From: Rhynchonema sp. JSB1_4
Lineage: Eukaryota > Nematoda > Chromadorea > Monhysterida > Xyalidae
Direction: 5' to 3'
Length of the DNA stretch: 64,000 nucleotides
Assembly: GCA_030248065.1 (NCBI GenBank)
Contig: JASAMV010007625.1
Span: 1-64,000, forward strand
The notes under the pieces were generated by a model. The model was not told the origin of the DNA, did not search any database, and worked only from the letters and a program-made list of their open reading frames with translations. The position numbers and the translations under genes are program-made. Below are positions 46,101-58,100 of the stretch, piece after piece (position 1 is the stretch's first letter; each line of letters starts with the position of its first letter).

Positions 46101-49100
46101 TGTTGAAACGACATTTCAGGTCACTACTGCAACTAGTGCATCAGAACTATCGATCGATCACGTTTGCACAATTGAGCGACATCTGTGATTGTGCGTCAAT
46201 GTTGCTATTGGAAATACAGCTGAGTGCCGGCGGACCAGTGTCGGTCGCGAGTTTGTCCGCTAACATGTCACCGAGAAGTGAGTTTGTTGGACTTGTTTTT
46301 GTCCCGTCGGTCTCTACTTTTGTTGTGGTTCAGATGTCACACACTGTGACAACCTGCGTGGTCGGGTTTCGGCTCAGCGCTGTAGCTTGCGGTCAGTTGG
46401 GTAAAAAATTAAAATTTATTATTATAAACGAACAAATTTGTGGTTTCTCAGGCACCGACGGAAATAGCTCCGACGCGCAACCTGTCGCTGAAAACGACCC
46501 ATCCACTCAATCGCGACAAGAAGTGCCAAATACGTTTGCGGGTAGCTCTGGTTCGTTTTTTTAATTTTTCTTGTCGAAATGAGAGTCACGGATTTAATCA
46601 AAAACCGTAAAAACATTCTTATTCGCAGACCAAGCGCTGGTGTCGGAGTGTTGTGCCAAATACCAGTCGTTGTTCGGTGATGTTCTGTATCGACTGTTAA
46701 ATGAACGGGCGCAACACAACAGCACGCATCTGAAGTTTGTGCGTAACGCGTGCACGCTGCTCAAGGATTTCGCACATTTCCCCAAGTATTGCGTGCCTGT
46801 GTCCAAGCAGAAAATGAATGGTGAGCAAACGCTATCCGTTGGTTGGAATTTTATCTCAGGCGATATGTTAGCGAACTTACGAATATTTGTTGTGCTACTG
46901 GAAGGCTGACGCTGCGTTCCTTGCAATCTGAGCGTCTAACCACGTTTTTTGTTTTTTCAGCAACGTCACACCAAAATGTATGCGTGGCAATAGCTCGCAT
47001 TGAAACTAAAAAGAAAATAAAAACTTGGAATTAATTTTCAGCGCGCACCCATTTGTACGACCATTCCTGGCTGAATGTGCTGTGCGAATTGTCCCTGCAG
47101 CCCACCAATCACGGTCTGCTCATATCCAGACAATTATCACTCGAATGTATTGATGCACTGTTGTGTCTCGTGGTTCTTTCGCATTCAATATTGGATCAAC
47201 ACGATGCCTACACGGTTGGTTTGGATTTTTCAAGTATGAATGATTTTTCAAAAACGAGTTACATGCTTCTTTCAGGTACAGAAGACTGAGCAATTGGAAG
47301 CAAAAGACATCATCAAAGACGAGCAACAAACGCCGGCCACGTGCTCCATTCTGCTTGAACCGATCATAACGGCTGCAATGATGCAAGCACTGACAGAGTC
47401 TGGTTTTTTCAAGGTAATCTCCGTTAAGATCATTTGCAAAATTCACTGACGCCTTCTTCGGTTTTTCGTACCAGAGCAGGCAGTGTGGATATCCCGAGCG
47501 CTCCATTCATTACATTCTCACAGTTATATTCCTGCAATCTTACACAGACAAACTGCGATACCATACCGGTTGCCTTTGAACGGAACGTGAATACGTGACC
47601 GGGAGCATTCCAAAATCCTTTGCAAACAAAAAGTTCCTTTCTTCGACTGAGGTTCGAACTCAGGTCGTCCGCCTTACCGGAGCACTGCTTTACCAACTGA
47701 GCTGTCAGTGCTGTCCTTGGACGAGCAGTTTTTGGTTATGTACGTCATACGCATACGCTTGTCAATTTGCAGAAATGCGCGCAAGTACTGTGGGAGTCGC
47801 TGAGCATGGACATGGCCCCGTGTCATCAACTGGTGGCCAAACTGTTGTGTGTGTTGCACAGCAGAGAGTTGCAGTCAGCCAGTAGTGACTGTGAACGCGT
47901 TTGTGTCGCCATGCTCACGTGTGATGATATGGTTCGGTTGAGTTTGGACAGTTTTGGCTGATCGCTTGTTGTTTTGATGCACCCGTCGGGGTTCATTTTT
48001 CAAAATTTGTTAGGTGCAACTTGCGCCTAACCCCCTTATTTTTGGTACAAATTTGGAATGTTAGGTGCAAGCACAATTTTTGCCAAAAAACCACAACTTC
48101 ATTGTTTTTGCTTTACGCTGTGTTTTCATACAATTTATTTGCTAAAAACAACAAAATAAAGCAAACACAGCAAAATATGCGTATTGCTGAGTTTTTTACA
48201 CGTTGGACCCAGAAAACTGGTGGTAATCACAACTAACGACATGTTAGCGTTCAAAAATCTGGGCGCACCTAGCCGAGGGGCGATTCTGAAATTGTCTTAT
48301 CTGAATCTTCTGAAAACTGGACATTTAGTTTGACCGATAATGCCGTGCCTTTCTCTAAATGTGTCACATTCACGTGGGCGGATTAACATTTTGTCGTGCA
48401 CCTTGATTTGCAGTCTGCCCGAGCGGATGCAATTCGTCGTTTCGGTACATTCTGGACGCTGTCGAAAATCTATCAAAACGAGTCCCTCTATCCGGGGCTG
48501 AGTTTGAAACCCATGAACAGGTAGGCGCTAATCAGGCATCACTGATTTTATTCGCCATCGAATTGTTGCTTTACTTTTGTGCTCGTACCAAAATTATTGC
48601 TGTCACAATTGTCCGGTATTTTCGTGCAGAGCCACGATCGCGATGGTGTCGATGGCGTGCAGCAGTGAACACGTGGCATCACGCACACAGTGCATGCAAT
48701 GGCTGGAGGACTGTGTGTTGCATGCCGACACGCACAGACTGTGGCAGGTGGGCCATTGTTTGTCGTCTAGCCAGTTATCGGCCGGACTCAGGATTCCACT
48801 TGGCATTTTAGTGCTTGTCTTGTCAAACTCGAGCTTTATCCCTGTTGTTGATATGAACCTGTTTGAACTTTAGTGGATTTGAAATGGTTGAGATCTGCAC
48901 TCACAAGAATGTCGTGAACGCAATTTGGCCGTTTGTTTTTTGCTTCTCTCGTAAATGTCTCGGGGGCCGAATTAATCGAAGGGGAGGGTGCAGGGGCCTT
49001 GTATCGTTCTCATCAGTCTCAATTCTTCCTTGCCACCTAGGCAATCAGCGAGTGTCTGCTGCACGAGGGCAGTGCACGTGTCTCCGTGCAATACATCGAC

Positions 49101-52100
49101 ATTGACCGCACTACACGGCTGCCTGACCCGGCCGTTGGCGCACCCCTCCTGACCACGCTGTCCGTGTCCGCCCATTGTCTGCCCCTCTATCACGTGTCGG
49201 ATGTGGGATTGCGTCAAGGGCGTGATGCTGCCCCCAACGGACTCACTGCATTCGCGTGGTCGCAAGTGGCGAGGAAATTGTTGAAGACGGACGGAGATGA
49301 TGATGACACGGCCGAAAGTGGGTGGCTTTATTGTATGAGTGAAGCGTCAGTCAGCCACGCACGTACTGCATTCATATAAATATCATGTGCGTGAGGCACT
49401 GTTGCTCGGGCTGTTTCCGTTTTTTGAAACAACTTCATTGAATACCATCACGCAAATGAATACCATCACGCAAAGAGTGAACAAAAAATTCCAAAATTAT
49501 CAGAATCAAACTTTGTTGGGCAGAATTGTGCACGCCCTCCCTGAGTCTTCACCATGCAAAATACGAAGCAATTTGTATGATTATCGTTAAACGTTTTTGG
49601 TGGTGAGTGGGTACCAAATCGAAGTTGAGTAATTGCTGCGGGTGATTTTAAAATGATTTCTGATTAAAATGCAATCGATAAACTAATTCCAAATCAATTA
49701 CCAAACCGCAGATTCATCGTGTCCACCTACAATCACCCATCAATCAAGCAATCAACGTCAAGCGGCAGGCAGCACCCGTAGTTCACCCAGTAAGAATGAC
49801 CCGTTGCTGACCAGGGCCACACAACGCAGAAGGGTGTCCGGTGCGGAGGGTGCTGTCAAGAACCGATTTGCGCACAGACATCATCGGTACAAACCGAGTT
49901 TTGACGAAGATGCGGTTAGTGCGGGATACCTGGTGGTTTCTTTGATTTCTATAGTTTTAACTTGGAGCTCCAAGAATGGCAATAAATCAGTGGCTGGTAT
50001 CTAACACGGCGATGGGTTTGGTCCGGTTTATGAGTGCTTTGCACAAGCTAGAATTTGAGAGTTGCTTGGCCACCAATTCTGACCAGCTAAGAGCTGTTCC
50101 CAGACAGCTATTAAACAGCGTTTACGCTGGTCAAACTTTATGAGGTAAGTGTCCAGTCAATGGCTATGATGACCGTATGTTTTGTTCCGACGGCGTATAT
50201 GATGCAAACATTGCAGTTGCGCGAGGTGATGCAAGCTGCTAACGAACCCATAATTGACGACACTGAAGAAATAGTTACGGACGTGGTTAGAAGGTAGGTT
50301 GATGTGCTCGTGCTAGTGAAGGAGAGCACAGAGCTGACTGTCTGTATTGTTTAACTAGCCTTCCAGCCCGATCTGGATGGTTGTGCGCTATTTCACTTGC
50401 CACATTACGAAGTAGTAGTTAGTTTCCCCAAAGCTAGGCTATGTAGCTTAAAGTGCCTCTACAATTGATCGTTGACCGCGTTTGTTTGCAGTCATTTTTT
50501 CAGAAAATGAAGACTAGGTATCAGAAACCCAGATTTAGGAAATAGATTTTCAAGTCGTTGCTCTGTGATGTTTCACGGAGCCCACACATTTTTACAGGAG
50601 GAGAAAAAATGAAAAAAGTTTGAGGCAGGCCTGTGCGAAACACAAGGTAATGCAATAGAAGATATTTTCAGCGTTTTATACTCAGACGTTTTTCTGTTAA
50701 ACGAGATATAAAGCATTTTGCGAAACGCCATGTGTGATAAATAATAAACGAAACACTCCAAAAAATCAAGCCTTTTTAAAGCACCCTTTTACTCTAGCAT
50801 AATTTTAAGCATCTGTGGTGAATGAAATAAGTTGTCAATTAGAAATAAAAATCGTCTAATTATCTGGTATTCAGGATGTGCTTTTCGTTTTTCAAAACCC
50901 TACACAGCTCACACAATGTTTACCACAACATGCGCAAGGCAGCCATTCAGACCACGCACAGCGCACACACAACGACAACACACAGCCGGGGATAATGTTT
51001 CAGCTTTGTGTGTGTGCGCTGTGGGAATGGGTGCCTTGCGCATGTTGTGGTAAACATTGTGTGAGCTGTGTAGGGTTTTGAAAAACGAAAAGCACATCCT
51101 AAATACTAGATAATTAGACGATTTTTATTTCTAATTGACAACTTATTTCATTCACCACAGATGCTTAAAATTATGCTAGAGTAAAAGGGTGCTTTAAAAT
51201 GGCTTGATTTTTTGGAGTGTTTCGTTTATTATGTATAACACATGGCGTTTCGCACAATGCTTTATATCTCGTTTAACAGAAAAACGTCTGAGTATAAAAC
51301 GCTGAAAATATCTTCTATTGGATTACCTTGTGTTTCGCACAGGCCTGCCTCAAACTTTTTTTATTTTTTCTCCTCCTGTAAAAATGTGTGGGCTCCGTGA
51401 AACATCACAGAGCAACGACTTGAAAATCTATTTCCTAAATCTGGGTTTCGGAGACCTAGTCTTCATTTTCTGAAAAAATGACTGCAAACAAACGCGGTCA
51501 ACGATCAATTGTAGAGTCACTTTAAAACCTTGTTTTAGCATAATTTGCACTAATTTTTAGACACAATTTTGCGTCTGGGCCAATAACCCCAAACCGGGGT
51601 GCCCGGCTGGCTAGCCTGATTTTGTGCTCGGTCGGCCCAACCACATCACCACTGCTGCTATTTCACTTGAAACATACAATGTCTATGCATTACATGGTCA
51701 CTGCCCGATCCCCCTGGCACAACTTTCACACACGGCTTGCCTTTCTAATTCAGGCTCGTGGACGCAGTGTGCGGTTCGTCGGGCGATGTTTCACTCGAGG
51801 ATATATATAACATCGACGATCGTCCGGCGAGCAGCAGCGAGTTGCACATATCGCTCGCAACGCATGATGAAAGTCCTGGATCGGATGGCACTGAGGAGGC
51901 TCGGTAAATATGTGTTTGTTTTGTTTTTTGTGTTGCAGAAATCATGCCCCTGTGCTAGCGCGGTAGATTAAAGCATATGAAGTGTTAGTTTGATGCGGTT
52001 TATTGTAGTTGCCATTGGACTGGCATGGCAACTTGCTGCAGCAACATAATATTTGCCTTGGTCAAGGGCAATACCCCAAAACACCTAAAATTTGTGATAT

Positions 52101-55100
52101 GGGTCAAAGCACGTCAAATACTATTTCGACCCATGGTGACTGATACCTGAGCCATGATCGTGCGAGTGCTTGGTCCTTGGCCTGACTTTACAAAGCCACC
52201 AATGTCCGTGTTACATTTGAAATTCATGTTCGTATAAACAAAGTTGCAGTTGAGGTGGAATTTGTTTGTGGCGACTGTTCGAGTTTGCACCGAACAGGAA
52301 ATAGTGTGAATCATTTTTCAAACTCATTCATTGACATGGGTAGTGTTGGGCAGTTTTGAACCAATGCACAGCAAATCATTTTATTGGCACATATCATTGA
52401 TGCATGCATTGCAGATTCGACACGGCCATCGACAGTTTGGCCACGATCCAATCCTCCCCTGATCGTCAAGCGCAATGTCCCGTCATGCAACAGTTCCATC
52501 AACATCATGTGCATGTGCTGTTCTATTTGGAATGTGCCAGAGACTGCAATCTGTTGCGCGCCCGAGCACTGTTCGAATGCATGGCCAGACTGTTGCACAA
52601 TCATGCGATTGGCACCGCCGTGGCTGGGTGTGTTGAGTTGAGAAATTTCTGTACGGTATACACGGTATGGGAAAGTTTGCGATGAGCATTATTCATGGTT
52701 TACCAACGGTCCATGAACTTGTCACGGTTACCTGATCAAATCCGTAAAGTGAGACAATATCCGCATGATCGTATTTTTTCTTATCCTTTTTCCCGTATCC
52801 CTTATCCTTCCTTTATCTAATAATCAGGCGGGAATAATGAAACATTAGTTTCTCCCAAAGTGAAGTTGCAAGAGCTGCTTCAATAGTTGTCTCAGAAAAA
52901 TTATCAATTTTGTTTCCATCACTGCAGCTGCCTTGTGTCCGGCCGAACTCAATGTCCTTCCATCTCGCACCTGTTGCACGTACAGATGTGCGCGCTGTTG
53001 GGCAACAACTATTGGGACAATAGCAGTGAACAGGCGCTGTCACCATCAAAGACCAAACAGTACACCTTCATTGAAATCATCGTGACGGTGCGTTGCTTTA
53101 TCTTTTGCAGTGCGTGTTCATTTTTGGCGTTAGCAAACCTGGGTGCTGGACACGTTTTGCCATATATTCGCACAGTAATAAGGACAAATGGTCACACAAT
53201 TCCGCTGTAGTCCAGTACTTGGGTAGCACCAATTTGCGGTGAAGAGACAGCACTGAGATTGATGTTCGGAACAGTGGTCGTCGTGGTGGTTACACTTTTC
53301 GTGTCCTCAATCAAATCGGGCAGCTTCGACATTTTCCGTTTCTGTCCGTTGTTCAAATTGTCCGAATAATCGCCAATGGCGCCGCGTAGTCTCGGCAGCA
53401 CACAGCGTCTGAATGTGTAGCTGACGGTGACGTAGATGGCGAGCAGAATAAGAATGGCCGCTGGGTTGACGACGGCAAGAACCAGAATCAGCAGAATGTA
53501 CATGACGATGATTTGACTGTATTTCGGATGTGGTGCGAAGTAGACGAACATGTTGGTGTCGATCTCACACATTTGGGTGTTAGTGAAGCTGTGGCCGCGT
53601 AATTGGGACCTGGAAAAGTTTTTGCTCGGAACTAGAAAACAAGATACGGCCAGATGGCCTACTGGCAGGGAATACCAGGCAGAGAATGTCGAAAAAATTT
53701 TCGAAAGATATTCATGTGGCGTATGCCAGCACGTGTTGTTGCTGGCAACATCGCGACAACAAACGCCAGAAATCGCTCAAGTGTAATAATCGGGGCTGTA
53801 TTTAGCGACAAGGGCATATAATAAGTACTGACTGTGGTGTGGTGTGGGCGCATGATAATCGAGCGCTGTCAGCTAAAACAAGTCCACGTATATCTAGGCC
53901 AAGATGCTGGTACTATGGTGCCGGAGAAATTTAAAATTGGGCTGACTTGGGCCAGTGAAGTTTGCTGAGAAATGTGATTACATCAGAATTGGGGTGATGC
54001 CAGTGATGAACAATAGTGTTGACAGCCACAGAGACTGCAAACCACAACGCAATCAACATTGACGTACCACTTTTTGCAGGCCGCTGTCTACTACCTCCGC
54101 AGTTATTTCTTGAACAATCCAACTGCGTACGCTTCCTGGAATGACTGCTGTGATAATTGGAAGACAAAGGTGCTGTCTGTTTTTTGGTAGTCTTCGTTCT
54201 TTTGTTTTGTTGCAGTATTTTGACTTGATGTCTTTTCTATAAATTCAATTATTTTCAAACTTCCAGATCAGTGCGCTGCACTTTCTGCAGCAGCTGCTGA
54301 TGCAGTTGAGACGGCTGGCATCGAATAATGGCGTATTTTGTGGTGGAGTTCTCGATGTGTTGGAGAAATGTTCGTTTGCTTATTTTTGTTAATTTTGGGC
54401 GTCATTTCCTTTATTGTGTTGTTTCCAATGCGAACAACACAGCCAGCTGCGCGAGTGTAAGTTGGGTGCACAAGTCCAATAACTAAAAAAGGTGCAACTC
54501 AAGATTTTTCTTCTACGAGCTGTGTACATGGCTATGCACATCATCAGTAACAAAAATTCAGTAATCCACTTTCGAAAGCATCTCCAACCCTGTTCATCTG
54601 ATGTTTCAGGCAAGCTACAAAAGACGCTGCTGCACAGCCTGATGGTGTGTGTTTATGAACAGGACTGGCAGCCGCAAGACATGCCGCCGTATTTCTTTTC
54701 GTCGCATGTGTTGAGGTAACATCATGAACATTCTTTTCCTCAAGGTGATCTTTGGGGTTTTGTTTATTTTCGTTACAAATACGGGTGCAGTCCCGACACC
54801 CGTTCCTTACGCGTCAACCAGGTCTGCTGCAGTGACCCGTTTGGTGTGCATTTACCCATATTTCAGCTACAACTACGGCCAACGTCAAACGCTAGAGTCG
54901 CTGTTGCGTTCTTACGAGCAAGCCCTGTTGTCAGTGACCGAGGCACTCATCGAGCTCGAATATACCGCTCGCAGTCCTTCGCAGGTTGGGAATAATTTTC
55001 GCGAACAAGTGATATATGCATTCGATTACTTTTTTGATCACACGTTTTGTTCGCGACGGATTAGTGTTGTGATTTAGAATTAGAATAATTTTAAATACTC

Positions 55101-58100
55101 AAACCATGCGAGCTACGTATCCGTCCTTCTTTAACATGGCGTTTTTTCAGTTGCCGGTCTTTCGTTTTACCAAGAAACCTCACAGGATTCTGCCAATTGA
55201 CACCGACTTTGGTGTTGGTAGACATGTATGTTGTCAGAGAGCGATTTGTGCTTGCGCGTTTATGCGTCTTCTAAACGGAACGCTGGCTGGCCAGAGTGGT
55301 AAAACATAAATGTGTTCGGGAAATATAATCGCGAACCCCGTTCATTCAGGACGCATCGCCATCTGTCGAAAGCAAGTCGTTTGGTTCGACTAGTGGATCG
55401 TCAAGACCAGCCGGTGCCTCGGTCTATGGGCCCAGCCCGCTGCGCAACAATCGTCACTTCATTGTGACCGCGGTGCGCGCGTTAAAATCCCGATATGCGT
55501 ACCATGAAATGTGGCTCAGATTCATTGTCAATATTGTGCCCTATATCGAGGGGTTAGTGTCGATTTGGATGGTTTTGTAGCTCGGTAAGACGCAGTGTAG
55601 TTCATGATCCGAAGCGGGAGAACGTGGTACACTCACTTTTCTCGGAGGGGAATAGACGAACCCACCCTTGGGAAGGAGGAAGACCCAATCCTGGGGAAAA
55701 GTCATATTGTGACGTCGAACTTTTAACATATTTTTGCCCCTTTTTTCAACAAGAATGGTATTTTGGCGATTGACAACATTGACTGAAGATAACCCATTTT
55801 AGGCATAAAAATGTCTATTGAAATGTAAAAATTGATTTGAAAGACGTATCACAGAGCGGGAACAATCGCACCTGCTGACGGTCGTTTCATAATCTAGTCT
55901 AATTCAAATGCTGTGAACCAAAAAATCCGAAAACTGACTTTCAGCTCCCTTGCAACTCTGACCCATCTGGTAACTGACCAATTGTGCCGCAATCTGGTGT
56001 TGTGCATTGAGTGGTGCTATGCGCCTGATTCCGGCCCATCCAGTTATGATGCGCTGTTGCCGACCAACTACGTGTGCACGGTTAGTTGCCTTTGGTAACG
56101 ATCATCGACCATGGTGCTCTCGTAGCTCTCGCGGGTACGGGGCAGAGATCGGAAACGGGCCGGGTAAAGTCGGCCCGGCCCGGTCGGCGAAAAGTCCGGC
56201 CCGGCCCGGCCCGGTGGAGGGCTGCAGGTCGGCCCGGCCCGGCCCGTTTTGGCTTGAGGTCGGCCCGGCCCGGCCCGGTCAGCCAATTTTCAAGGGCTGA
56301 AAACTAAAAAAGTCCAAAAAGCTGAAAAAAATTCGAAAATTTTCTGCAGAATGCTTGTTTTCACTGGTACAGCTGGGGGGGAAGGGTAGGTAGGTAAGGT
56401 AGGTAGGTAGGTAGATTGACGCGCCATCCTGATGCAGTACGTAAGTCGCCGCCCCGGTTTGTACAGTAGTAGGTATAATTTTTGACTCAAAATGGTTTAA
56501 AATCGGTATTTTTCACTCCATATAGGCGAAAAATAATTAGCGCTTAAGAATACATTCTCATCAATATGTAGACATAAATTTTGTTCCCGGACGACTCCCC
56601 CCAGCTCGGCCGGTCGGTACAGTAGGTAGGTTGATTGCAGGCAGGCTTTTTTGGTGGTACAGTAGGTTGATTGCTGCAAAGCAAAGGCCTGGGTATGGGT
56701 AGCTACGGTACTGCTTCTTTCTTCAAAACGATGACTGAAAGGATCAAGAACTAGGAAATGTTATTGCGCGAAGCGCAAAAATTTTGAAAATTTGGTTTAA
56801 AAAATGGTAATTTCGTTCAAATTTAGGCATACCGGGCCGGACCGGGCCGGGCTGCTCGGCCCGGCCCGGCCCGGTCCCCCCAAATCTCCGGCCCGGCCCG
56901 GCCCGGCCCGGTCGACCAACTCCAAAATCGCGGCCAGCCCGTTTCCGATCTCTGGTACGGGCTACGGGGTGGTCCTTCATTGACCTTGTTCTTAGCCAAA
57001 TGTTGGTTTAAATGTCATCTCCACCCGAAGCTTAGGTTACGCGCAAGCCTAAGTTTAAATGTGGGCGACAGCCTAACGCCAGGTGGAAACAACCATCCGG
57101 CGCGAGCTGTGAGAGCACTATCGTGATCATTATATCATGTAGTTCTCATGAGTGAAAATTACCCCCAGATGCTGGAATGCCTCACCCACGTGCTGCACTA
57201 TTGCCTCATCGATTCGTCCAACCAATCAGCGACGAGCGCGATCGCCGGCAGTCAATCAGAACGCGACAAAAGTGGTGGAGGCGGAGCTACGGAGATGTTC
57301 TCGCGATTCCTCACCGCGTTTGCGTTCACCGACAGCGCTAGTGTGAGTTTGTCCTTGGTTTTGGTTTCCGTGCTTTCGAGCTCAATTACTGCCGCGAATT
57401 TCGCCTGGCGTAAAAGTTGTTCCCAAACCGGAAATAAAGATCATTTTGAAATCCATGCAGTCATCCCGACTAATGCAGTGGGCTATTTTCGTAACGTCTT
57501 TCTTCCACTAATCATTAATGTTACTTCATTACTCCTTCCATCAATCATTAAAGAAGTTTATTCCATTCGTTACAGACAACGGGTGCCCCGATCAAGTCGC
57601 TTGACTCGATGCAGAACAACCCGAGCAACACTCGACGTACGCTGTTGCAAGCACTGCCTGATCCGTTGCACACTTTGTGTCAACTGTGGTCGGCTGTGAA
57701 GGAGCACGACAGCGAGCCGAGATTGCCACTCGGTTCGAGTCAGGTATCAAATGCAGTCTTGTTGCATGTTTTGTTTGTGCGTGGAAATGTTTCGAAGGAC
57801 AGGGGTCGAACTCGGATTTGGCTATGCAGAAATATTTTGATGCCAAGAGATAGTCAAACCAAGCAACGACCCTGGATCCCAGCAAGTGCATTTCCGTCGT
57901 TTTATGTGATGTTTGAAAGGCAAGCGCGATTGAGTACCATGCGGCCTTTTTGTGCTGAGCGTCGCACACGCTTTTCGCATCAAATTTTGGATGCTGGTGC
58001 TCTGAGCTCAGTGTGTATCATGATTAGGATTTTGCACTAACACGACGTTATGCATGACTGTGTGCTGTCCTGGCCTGAAAATTGAACTGTCATTCCCATC

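Noticed and set aside
47640..47715. Functional tRNA gene on the minus strand
   Set aside because: The T-arm and D-arm are good, but the acceptor stem does not pair and the anticodon arm cannot form a 5-bp stem with a 7-base loop. A SINE or pseudo-tRNA is the better reading.
53192..53817. PRA1/ARL6IP5 family assignment for the nested membrane protein
   Set aside because: Only general hydrophobic pattern similarity; the expected second membrane region and family motif are absent.
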